Of a stretch of 6,797 nucleotides of DNA, positions 1 to 4,926 are shown piece after piece. Positions within the stretch are counted from its first letter, which is position 1. The number at the start of each line of letters is the position of its first letter. Origin of the DNA: an uncultured Sulfitobacter sp. (GTDB lineage: Bacteria; Pseudomonadota; Alphaproteobacteria; Rhodobacterales; Rhodobacteraceae); NCBI GenBank assembly GCA_937923365.1, contig CALAIJ010000197.1:1-6797 (forward strand), given 5' to 3'. Both the position numbers and the translations under genes were made by a program. Below the pieces are notes generated by a model. The model saw nothing but the letters and a program-made list of their open reading frames with translations, searched no databases and had not been told where the DNA came from.

Positions 1-506
1 GGCACCACTTCGGCCCCCAGAAGACGCATGCGAAAGACGTTCGGGGCCTGACGCTCCACGTCATGCGCGCCCATGTAGACCACGCATTTCAGCCCGAACT
101 TGGCACAGACCGTCGCCGTGGCCACCCCATGCTGGCCCGCGCCCGTTTCCGCGATGATGCGTTTCTTGCCCATGCGGCGGGCAAGAATGATCTGGCCCAG
201 CACGTTGTTGATCTTGTGCGCGCCGGTGTGGTTCAACTCGTCCCGCTTCATGTAGACTTTGGCACCGCCCAGATGCTCTGTCAGGCGTTCGGCGTGATAG
301 AGCGGGCTGGGACGGCCCACATAATGCGTCCAGAGATCGTGCATCTCGGCCCAGAAGCTGTCGTCGGTCTTGGCCTTTTCATACTGCGCTTCAAGCTCGA
401 GAATGAGCGGCATCAGCGTTTCGGAAACGAAACGCCCGCCAAAATCGCCAAAACGGCCATTCTCATCGGGGCCGTTCATGAAAGTGTTGAAAAGATCGTT
501 TGCCAT
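1..506 (-). CDS. trpB: Tryptophan synthase beta chain (5' part, runs off left edge)
   Basis: TrpB is the PLP-dependent beta subunit that condenses indole with L-serine to give L-tryptophan, working in the cytoplasm as an alpha2-beta2 complex with TrpA. The ATG is at 506-504 on the minus strand and 168 complete codons are present, about 40% of the usual ~400 residues; the C-terminal part lies beyond the window. The protein begins [20 protein letters not shown] and contains the family-defining HKINN with the Schiff-base lysine at K98, the catalytic glutamate in [11 protein letters not shown] at E120, and the substrate-loop residues that follow. Numbering is offset by 11 from Salmonella K87/E109, which fits an intact N-terminus. 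An AAGGC-type ribosome binding site lies about 8 bases upstream (complement of 515-521). The gene is transcribed divergently from rimO. Identification is secure. Confidence 0.97.
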   Translation of the reverse strand, partial: MANDLFNTFMNGPDENGRFGDFGGRFVSETLMPLILELEAQYEKAKTDDSFWAEMHDLWTHYVGRPSPLYHAERLTEHLGGAKVYMKRDELNHTGAHKINNVLGQIILARRMGKKRIIAETGAGQHGVATATVCAKFGLKCVVYMGAHDVERQAPNVFRMRLLGAEVV

Positions 507-606
507 TTTGAAGCGCCTTGTCAGGTTGTGCAGGCCTTGCTTTAGCGCATGGGATCAGGCGGGGAAAGGCCTCTTGGGCGCAGCATCACGTCGCAGCAAG
601 GCGAAA

Positions 607-624
607 AGATCGCAGGTGCGATCT
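607..624. repeat. Perfect palindrome in the trpB-rimO intergenic region
   Basis: AGATCGCA, two bases (GG), then TGCGATCT: 8-base arms with no mismatch. Read toward trpB (minus strand), the right arm runs into TTTT, so the transcript could form a 7-bp stem with a 4-base loop followed by a short U run, as in a small intrinsic terminator or attenuator. It could equally be an operator for a dimeric regulator. No tryptophan-rich leader peptide was found upstream on the trpB strand, so classical Trp attenuation is not supported. The repeat is seen directly; its role is unknown. Confidence 0.5.
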
Positions 625-625
625 A

Positions 626-644
626 TGGGAGACGCTGTCTCCCA
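626..644. repeat. Second perfect palindrome beside the first
   Basis: TGGGAGAC, three bases (GCT), then GTCTCCCA: perfect 8-base arms, starting one base after the palindrome at 607-624. The centres of the two are about 19-20 bases apart, close to two helical turns, so both would present the same DNA face to a protein. It is not followed by a T tract on either strand, so it is not a typical intrinsic terminator. It lies between the starts of two divergent genes, where an operator or leader-RNA hairpin would be expected. Function is inferred only from position. Confidence 0.45.
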
Positions 645-733
645 AACCCTCTGGGAAGAGTTATGGCCAGAAAAAGGGGAGCAGGCTGCGTCGTGGGTTT
701 TGTCCGCGCAGCACTTGGCGTATAGGCGGGGGT

Positions 734-2104
734 ATGAGCACAAATCCCCCCGATCTGCGTCCTGACCTTGCGCCCAAAGCGCGCCTGTCTGATCCCGCCC
801 GCCCCGGCCAGCCCAGCATTGGGATGGTGTCTTTGGGCTGTCCCAAAGCGCTGGTAGACAGTGAGCGTATCCTCACGCGGCTGCGCGCAGAAGGATATGG
901 TGTGTCGCCCGACTATGCCGGGGCAGACGCTGTCATCGTGAACACCTGCGGGTTTCTTGACAGTGCCAAGGCCGAAAGCCTTGAGGCCATCGGGGAGGCC
1001 TTGCACGAAAACGGGCGCGTCATTGTCACCGGCTGTCTGGGGGCAGAGCCGGAATATATCACCGGCGCACATCCCAAGGTTCTGGCGGTCACAGGCCCGC
1101 ACCAATACGAACAGGTTCTGGATGCGGTCCATTCCGCCGTGCCCCCCAACCCCGATCCATTTGTTGACCTGCTGCCCGCGCAGGCGGTCAGCCTCACGCC
1201 ACGGCATTACAGCTATTTGAAAATCTCGGAAGGCTGCAATCACAAGTGCAAGTTCTGCATCATTCCCGATATGCGCGGGCGACTGGCATCGCGCCCTGCC
1301 CACGCGATCTTGCGCGAGGCTGAGCGACTAGTTGATGGGGGTGTGAAAGAACTGCTCGTGATTTCGCAAGACACCTCTGCCTACGGCGTGGACATCAAAC
1401 ACGCAGAGGACCGTGGCCACCGTGCCCATATCGCCGATCTGGCGCGCGATCTGGGCGCCCTTGGGGCGTGGGTCCGGCTGCACTACGTCTATCCCTACCC
1501 CCACGTGCGCAATCTGATCCCGCTGATGGCCGAAGGTCTGGTGCTGCCTTATCTGGACATCCCGTTCCAGCATGCGCATCCCGATGTGCTCAAGCGGATG
1601 GCGCGGCCTGCTGCGGCTTCCAAGACGCTGGACGAGATTGCCGCATGGCGCAGCGATTGCCCGGATATAACCCTGCGATCCACATTTATCGTGGGCTACC
1701 CCGGAGAGACGGAAGCCGAGTTCCAGACCCTTCTGGATTGGCTGGACGAGGCGCAACTGGACCGCGTCGGGTGCTTTCAATACGAAAACGTGGAAGGTGC
1801 GCGGTCAAACGCGCTGCCCGATCACGTTGCCGAAGAGGTAAAGCAAGATAGGTGGGACCGCTTCATGGCGAAGGCTCAGGCGATTTCCGAGGCCAAGCTG
1901 GAAGCGAAAGTCGGACGCGTGCTTGAGGTTATCGTTGATGAGGTGGACGCGGATGCCGCCACCTGCCGGACCCATGCAGACGCGCCCGAAATCGACGGCA
2001 ACCTGTTCATCGACGAAGACTTTGACGGCGTGTCTGTCGGCGATATCCTGAAGGTCGAAGTTGAAGAGGCTGGCGAATACGACCTATGGGGCCGCATCGT
2101 CTAG
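734..2104 (+). CDS. rimO: Ribosomal protein S12 methylthiotransferase RimO
   Basis: RimO is a cytoplasmic radical-SAM enzyme with two 4Fe-4S clusters that adds a methylthio group to the beta carbon of a conserved aspartate (Asp88/89) of ribosomal protein S12. The product is 456 residues (E. coli RimO is 441). The N-terminal methylthiotransferase domain (about 28-150) carries the three auxiliary-cluster cysteines C36 ([12 protein letters not shown]), C72 (VNTCGF) and C101 (TGCLGAEPE). The radical-SAM core follows with C168-x3-C172-x2-C175 (GCNHKCKFC). The C-terminal TRAM domain is roughly 388-456; its [13 protein letters not shown] stretch is RimO-like rather than MiaB-like. The frame stays open back to 518, but ATG 734 is chosen because family similarity begins just after it, its length fits the family and a G-rich stretch (728-732) precedes it. 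Residues 1-27 are a Pro-rich variable lead. All catalytic cysteines are present, so it should be active. Confidence 0.96.
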   Translation: MSTNPPDLRPDLAPKARLSDPARPGQPSIGMVSLGCPKALVDSERILTRLRAEGYGVSPDYAGADAVIVNTCGFLDSAKAESLEAIGEALHENGRVIVTGCLGAEPEYITGAHPKVLAVTGPHQYEQVLDAVHSAVPPNPDPFVDLLPAQAVSLTPRHYSYLKISEGCNHKCKFCIIPDMRGRLASRPAHAILREAERLVDGGVKELLVISQDTSAYGVDIKHAEDRGHRAHIADLARDLGALGAWVRLHYVYPYPHVRNLIPLMAEGLVLPYLDIPFQHAHPDVLKRMARPAAASKTLDEIAAWRSDCPDITLRSTFIVGYPGETEAEFQTLLDWLDEAQLDRVGCFQYENVEGARSNALPDHVAEEVKQDRWDRFMAKAQAISEAKLEAKVGRVLEVIVDEVDADAATCRTHADAPEIDGNLFIDEDFDGVSVGDILKVEVEEAGEYDLWGRIV

Positions 2105-2158
2105 ACCGCTGAAACATAGCGGGTATTGCGCGCCAAAACAGATAAAACACGCCCCGCT

Positions 2159-2180
2159 GGGCCTGTCCCTTTCAGGGCCC
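2159..2180 (+). terminator. Possible rimO transcript-end hairpin (weak)
   Basis: GGGCC at 2159-2163 pairs with GGCCC at 2176-2180 around a pyrimidine-rich loop, 55 bases after the rimO stop and just upstream of the next promoter. It is G+C-rich but followed by GCGCC then AAAAA rather than a T tract, so it is not a canonical intrinsic terminator. A weaker hairpin (ACCGCT/AGCGGGT, 2105-2124) lies immediately after the stop codon. Either could protect or end the rimO mRNA; neither is convincing alone. Confidence 0.22.
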
Positions 2181-2192
2181 GCGCCAAAAACC

Positions 2193-2221
2193 TTGAAAAT
2201 GTTCCCTTTATGTTCTATATT
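2193..2221 (+). promoter_or_regulatory. Strong sigma70-type promoter of the SOS-like gene
   Basis: TTGAAA at 2193-2198 and TATATT at 2216-2221 are separated by exactly 17 bases, a near-consensus housekeeping promoter (one mismatch in each hexamer from TTGACA and TATAAT). Transcription should start near 2227-2229, leaving a leader of about 23 bases before the ATG at 2251, with AAGGGAG (2236-2242) as ribosome binding site. A LexA operator fills the spacer, so the promoter should be strong but held off until DNA damage. It is the clearest promoter in the window. Confidence 0.75.
2201..2215 (+). promoter_or_regulatory. LexA (SOS) box, alphaproteobacterial direct-repeat type
   Basis: GTTCCCTTTATGTTC is a direct repeat GTTC-N7-GTTC, the established LexA recognition motif of alphaproteobacteria such as Rhodobacter and relatives, which differs from the CTG-N10-CAG box of E. 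coli. It lies precisely between the -35 and -10 hexamers of the promoter at 2193-2221, so bound LexA would block RNA polymerase. The second half-site abuts the -10 and also forms the left arm of a palindrome (2211-2232). Match to motif plus ideal placement makes this a confident call, though no binding data exist here. Confidence 0.8.
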
Positions 2222-2232
2222 TCGATAGAACA
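2211..2232. repeat. Palindrome spanning the -10 and start region of the SOS promoter
   Basis: TGTTCTAT, six bases (ATTTCG), then ATAGAACA: perfect 8-base arms. The left arm contains the second LexA half-site and the first base pairs of the -10; the right arm covers the predicted transcription start. It could be an extra inverted LexA half-site (GAAC at 2228-2231), an operator for another dimeric regulator, or chance in an AT-rich stretch. It is too close to the transcription start to act as an RNA hairpin. Confidence 0.4.
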
Positions 2233-2250
2233 CACAAGGGAGCATTCCTC

Positions 2251-2619
2251 ATGTCCTTTCAGCCACATTTTCCAGACCTGCTGGACAGCGCAGAAAACGT
2301 CACGCCCGTTCAGGCAGACCTGCCGCTGCAGACGCCCCTGCCTGCCACGGAAAAGCAACTGACCTATGCGCGCATTCTGGCGGCCAAGTCCAAGTCGCCC
2401 CTGCCAAAAGGGCTGGAGAAAGACCGCGCAGGCCTGTCCAAGTGGATCGACAGCCACAAAGCGCCCAAGCCCGAGGGCAAGTTCGCAGACTACCCGTCGT
2501 CCAAACAAGTGGCCTTTGCAGAGCGTATCGCGCGGCTGAAGCGGCGCGAGGTACCGCAGGAATGTTTTCGCGACCGCGTGCTTATGTCGCGCTGGATTGA
2601 CAGCAATAAACCACGTTGA
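2251..2619 (+). CDS. Uncharacterised SOS-controlled protein with two copies of a 50-residue unit
   Basis: A 122-residue, basic, soluble protein with no signal peptide or membrane segment. An acidic/Pro-rich lead (1-30) is followed by two copies of one motif in exact 50-residue register with no gap: K35-Q36 with K85-Q86, A40 with A90, P52 with P102, D58-R59 with D108-R109, W65-I-D with W115-I-D, K70 with K120. The consensus is (S/T)xKQxxxAxxIAxxK, then P, then DRxxxS(K/R)WIDSxK. Similar short KQ...A...WID units occur, as far as I recall, as accessory tails on DNA-processing proteins, so a nucleic-acid-related role is possible, but this is not established. The LexA-box promoter directly upstream implies induction by DNA damage. 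The ATG has a good AAGGGAG site 8 bases upstream. The DCC-family gene starts 38 bases downstream, with no terminator seen. I do not recognise a named family, and function is unknown. Confidence 0.85.
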   Translation: MSFQPHFPDLLDSAENVTPVQADLPLQTPLPATEKQLTYARILAAKSKSPLPKGLEKDRAGLSKWIDSHKAPKPEGKFADYPSSKQVAFAERIARLKRREVPQECFRDRVLMSRWIDSNKPR

Positions 2620-2657
2620 CCCTGTGAACTGCCCGGCCTCCCCCCTATCTAAAGGGC

Positions 2658-3032
2658 ATGAACGAAACAGAAGTCCTTTATAACGACGCCTGCCCCGTTT
2701 GCCGCAGGGAAGTGAACCATTACGCAAAGCTGAGCGCGCAGGCGGCTTTGCCGATCCTCTATGATGATCTGGGAGATGCCGAGCGGTTGGCCCGTTGGGG
2801 CCTGAGCCCCGAGCAAGCCGCCAAGCGTCTTCATGTGCGCAAGGACGGTCAGATTTACGCAGGCATTCCGGCGTTCATCGTCTTGTGGCGCGAAATTCCG
2901 CGCTACCGTTGGCTGGCGCGGCTTGTCAGTCTACCGGGCGTGCATGGCGCGGCATGCCTGATCTACGACCACGTTCTGGCACCGTTGCTGTACCGGTGGC
3001 ACGTGAAACGGCAAAAAAGTGTGAATAAATGA
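2658..3032 (+). CDS. DCC-family thiol-disulfide oxidoreductase-like protein (DUF393)
   Basis: A 124-residue protein with the hallmark of the DCC family (formerly DUF393): an N-terminal beta strand leading into VLYNDACPVCRREV, in which D10, C12 and C15 belong to the conserved D..CP.C motif. The family has a predicted thioredoxin-like fold and is presumed to act in thiol-disulfide exchange, but substrates are generally unknown. The conserved middle (about 60-75, RLHVRKDGQIYAG) and the C-terminal segment with the VxLW/PxYRWLA region also fit. Length is typical and no signal peptide is seen, so it is probably cytoplasmic or membrane-associated. The start ATG has AAAGGG only 1 base upstream, which is unusually close, so initiation may rely on coupling to the upstream SOS-like gene. 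The end is a double stop, TGATGA. It may be co-transcribed from the LexA-controlled promoter; no separate promoter is obvious in the 38-base gap. Confidence 0.85.
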   Translation: MNETEVLYNDACPVCRREVNHYAKLSAQAALPILYDDLGDAERLARWGLSPEQAAKRLHVRKDGQIYAGIPAFIVLWREIPRYRWLARLVSLPGVHGAACLIYDHVLAPLLYRWHVKRQKSVNK

Positions 3033-3089
3033 TGAATGTAACGCAAAGTCAGCCATAATTTCTTCACCTTTCCACGATATTGCTGATGC

Positions 3090-3722
3090 ATGGCTTATCC
3101 AACGTCCGCGTCTGAAACACTTGCTGACGGTGCAGTGCATCTGACGGGACTTCTCTTGGCCTTCCCTGCCTGTGCGATCCTGTTGACGACGCTGGACTGC
3201 GACCCCTCCATCTGGGTTGCAACTGCGGTCTATGCGGGCTCTTTGCTGTTTGCGCTGACCGCTTCAGCGCTGTACCACATGATGCCTTTTGATGGCAGCC
3301 GCCAGATGCTGGGCCGTATCGACCATGCCTCCATCTATTTCAAAATCGCGGGCAGCTATACGCCTGTGGCGATCCTGATCGGGTCGGGCTTTGCCTATGG
3401 CATTCTGGCGCTGGTCTGGGCACTGGCTGTCTTCGGGGCCGTGGCGAAACTGTGGTTCTGGCAGACCAATGCCAAAGGCTCACTGGCGCTTTATCTTGGG
3501 ATGGGCTGGCTGTCAGTCCTGCTGATCTGGCCGATGTGGCAGCAATTGCCAGGTGCCGCGCTTGCGCTGATCATGGGCGGTGGCGCTGTCTATTCGCTGG
3601 GCACGCTTGTCTATGCCCATCCCGGCATGCGCTATCAAAACGCGGTCTGGCATGTCTTTGTGCTGTCGGCGTCGATCAGCCTGTTTGCGGCCATCGCCAT
3701 CAGCGTTCAGCCCGTCGCCTGA
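3090..3722 (+). CDS. Hemolysin III / PAQR-type (TrhA-like) seven-helix membrane protein
   Basis: A 210-residue integral inner-membrane protein with about seven hydrophobic helices. It shows the core motifs of the hemolysin III/PAQR group of the CREST superfamily: S59-x3-H63 (SALYHMM) in the second helix, RIDHASIYFKIAGSYTP (D78, H79, about 76-91) between helices two and three, and NAVWHVFVL (H188) in the last helix. Members are linked to membrane lipid homeostasis, and the hemolysin name is historical. In many members the last helix has HxxxH plus a further His ~10 residues on; here these positions are N184 and L198, so only part of the metal site is kept. ATG 3090 is used, though no good ribosome binding site precedes it. 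The 3' end overlaps the convergent gene at 3707-4087 by 16 bases. Family call is confident; function is not. Confidence 0.88.
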   Translation: MAYPTSASETLADGAVHLTGLLLAFPACAILLTTLDCDPSIWVATAVYAGSLLFALTASALYHMMPFDGSRQMLGRIDHASIYFKIAGSYTPVAILIGSGFAYGILALVWALAVFGAVAKLWFWQTNAKGSLALYLGMGWLSVLLIWPMWQQLPGAALALIMGGGAVYSLGTLVYAHPGMRYQNAVWHVFVLSASISLFAAIAISVQPVA

Positions 3723-4087
3723 TCCAGATACATCCGAACGCAGGTCTGCACGTGGCGAAAGCGGTCCCCGCCAAGATGTTTGCCACCGTACCACCGTGTG
3801 ACGACAATCAGATGGTCTTGAAGGTCTTCGCGCTCCAACATGCGCAGGATCACCATGGCTGCACCTTTCTCGCCATCGTCGGCCTTAAGCGCCCCTGACG
3901 CAGAAAGCAGCGCGCCCCAGGTGTTATGCGTCGCTTTGGCGTAGGCCTTATCCTGTTTGAGCACTTTCAGTGCGGCGTCAATCGCGACACGGTCCGTCAC
4001 TGCACAGCCTGAAACCGCGTATTTTGAACCGCGGTCCGTAAGCACCACACCCAATTGCCGCCACGAAGATGCGGGCGGGCTGCTCAC
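3707..4087 (-). CDS. Single-domain IMPACT/YigZ-like protein (UPF0029 N-terminal domain)
   Basis: A 126-residue protein corresponding to the IMPACT/YigZ N-terminal domain alone; full YigZ proteins have ~200 residues with a second C-terminal domain. The signature is seen in order: KATHNTWGALL (51-61), DDGEKGAAMVILRML (70-84), and VVTRWYGGKHLGGDRFRH (95-112). The last stretch resembles eukaryotic IMPACT (SRWYGG..LG.DRFKH) more than the usual bacterial TRYFGG.KLG.GGLVRAY. IMPACT binds GCN1 and dampens GCN2 signalling; the role of bacterial homologues is unclear. The chosen start is GTG at 4087-4085, overlapping the upstream stop codon as GTGA, the classic translational-coupling arrangement; there is no strong independent ribosome binding site. 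The frame stays open upstream to 4522, but that part is only a shadow of the upstream gene. It is convergent with the hemolysin III gene. Confidence 0.82.
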   Translation of the reverse strand: MSSPPASSWRQLGVVLTDRGSKYAVSGCAVTDRVAIDAALKVLKQDKAYAKATHNTWGALLSASGALKADDGEKGAAMVILRMLEREDLQDHLIVVTRWYGGKHLGGDRFRHVQTCVRMYLDQATG

Positions 4088-4452
4088 TGCGGCAGCAACC
4101 GTTCCAAGGCTGTCCCGTTGTTCCATGTGCCGTGCAACGTCCCGTCGGGCATCACAACATAGACAACCGGCGCGGGCTGGCCCCAGTCGATTGTCAGGAC
4201 CCTTCCGTCCAACAGACCGCTGCCAGCGTAGGTCTGCGTACCGACGGTCCAGTTGATCTGCACGGCGTTGCCTTGCTGGCCCAAGACGGCTTGCCCTGCA
4301 TAGGTTGTTCCGTCGGGGTTGCGCCCTTCGGCGCGGTAGATGCCTGCCAAAGAGGCGGTCTCCCCCGCCGCAGGCAAGGCGGCTACAACGCTCACCGCTG
4401 CGAGGCCGCCCAATAGGGCATTCCGGCGCGGCATGCTCTTTTGATGTTTCAT
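4084..4452 (-). CDS. Small exported protein with probable Tat signal (function unknown)
   Basis: A 122-residue protein starting at ATG 4452-4450 with GGAG about 10 bases upstream (complement of 4463-4466). The N-terminus (MKHQKSMPRRNALLGGLAAV) has a twin arginine (R9-R10) followed by a hydrophobic run to about residue 29, which fits a Tat-type export signal, with cleavage likely near residues 30-33. The mature ~90 residues are Gly/Tyr/Trp-rich and probably beta-stranded: GIYRAEGRNPDGTTYAG, INWTVGTQTYAGSGLL, and a C-terminal VVYVVMPDGTLHGTW. Two segments ending in TYAG (about 51-54 and 73-76) suggest an internal partial repeat. Similar proteins are sometimes labelled fibronectin-binding in databases, which I would not rely on. 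Its stop overlaps the start of the IMPACT-like gene (GTGA), forming a two-gene operon. An in-frame ATG 33 bases upstream is less likely, as it would put an extra charged segment before the signal peptide. Confidence 0.8.
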   Translation of the reverse strand: MKHQKSMPRRNALLGGLAAVSVVAALPAAGETASLAGIYRAEGRNPDGTTYAGQAVLGQQGNAVQINWTVGTQTYAGSGLLDGRVLTIDWGQPAPVVYVVMPDGTLHGTWNNGTALERLLPQ

Positions 4453-4637
4453 CAAAGTCTCTCTCCACAACGACGAGGCGACCACTTGGGGCCTCCGAGG
4501 TATGGAATACCGTAGTTTTCAAGACCGCGCCACGGTCGTATATTCACCGGTATTAGAGACGACCCTAAGACCCGATCATTTTGGATCACCTTTTTCAAAC
4601 GACCCTTTTTTCAAATTCAATATTACTGGATTTCACC

Positions 4638-4913
4638 ATGGAAAATTACCTGCTCCACCCTTTGCTGCTAGAGACAATTGGCGTCTTTGGCTTTGGTATT
4701 TACGTGCTGGCCTACACCCTGCTGACCCTGCGCATTCTGCGCGGCGACTCGCCACGTTACTTCGCGCTGAACCTGCTTGCGGCCAGTTGTGTGCTGATTG
4801 GCCTGATGGCCAGCTTCAACCTTGCGTCAGCGATGATCCAGCTTTTCTGGGTGGTGATGTCACTAGTGGGCCTGGCGCTGCACGTGCTTAAGCCGCGCCC
4901 GCAAACGGCATAG
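4638..4913 (+). CDS. CBU_0592-type small membrane protein
   Basis: A 91-residue protein with three hydrophobic helices (about 10-32, 42-60 and 62-82) separated by a short charged turn containing RGDSPRYFALNLLA. The order LLETIGVFGFGIYVLAYTLL, then DSxxYxxLNLL, then a helix with QLFWVVMSLVGL matches the CBU_0592-like family of small bacterial inner-membrane proteins, whose function is not known. ATG 4638 is chosen because family similarity begins immediately after it; the frame extends to a TTG at 4581, but those 19 residues look like translated leader. Only a weak TGGA-like site precedes the ATG. The gene ends in a TAG that is part of a palindrome shared with the convergent M48 gene. Confidence 0.78.
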   Translation: MENYLLHPLLLETIGVFGFGIYVLAYTLLTLRILRGDSPRYFALNLLAASCVLIGLMASFNLASAMIQLFWVVMSLVGLALHVLKPRPQTA

Positions 4914-4926
4914 GGTCAGGACCCTA
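4911..4926. repeat. Palindrome containing both convergent stop codons
   Basis: TAGGGTC, two bases (AG), then GACCCTA: perfect 7-base arms. The first three bases are the stop codon of the plus-strand membrane protein gene, and the last three, read on the minus strand, are the TAG stop of the M48 gene. As RNA it could form a 5-bp stem with a 6-base loop on either transcript, but no T tract follows on either side. It could be a weak bidirectional transcript end or simply compact gene packing. Confidence 0.5.

Noticed and set aside
63..545. Open frame of 160 codons on the plus strand
   Set aside because: It lies antisense to trpB, whose protein is unmistakable.
700..726. Possible rimO promoter (TTGTCC ... 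TATAGG)
   Set aside because: Spacing is 15 bases and the resulting leader would be only a few bases long, with no room for a ribosome binding site.
518..733. In-frame N-terminal extension of rimO by 72 residues
   Set aside because: The extension has no family similarity, crosses both palindromes and would extend RimO far beyond its usual length; ATG 734 fits better.
507..733. Trp leader peptide (tandem tryptophan codons) for attenuation of trpB
   Set aside because: No short frame with clustered TGG codons is seen on the minus strand between the palindromes and the trpB start.
623..1303. Open frame of 226 codons on the minus strand
   Set aside because: Antisense shadow of rimO, with no recognisable protein features.
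2215..2727. Open frame of 170 codons on the minus strand
   Set aside because: Antisense to the SOS-like gene; the plus-strand protein has a clear internal repeat, promoter and ribosome binding site.
4088..4522. Upstream half of a long minus-strand frame continuous with the IMPACT-like gene, suggesting a fusion
   Set aside because: This part is Arg/Cys-rich with no family similarity and overlaps the exported-protein gene, which has a signal peptide and ribosome binding site. The GTG at 4087 gives a clean GTGA overlap.
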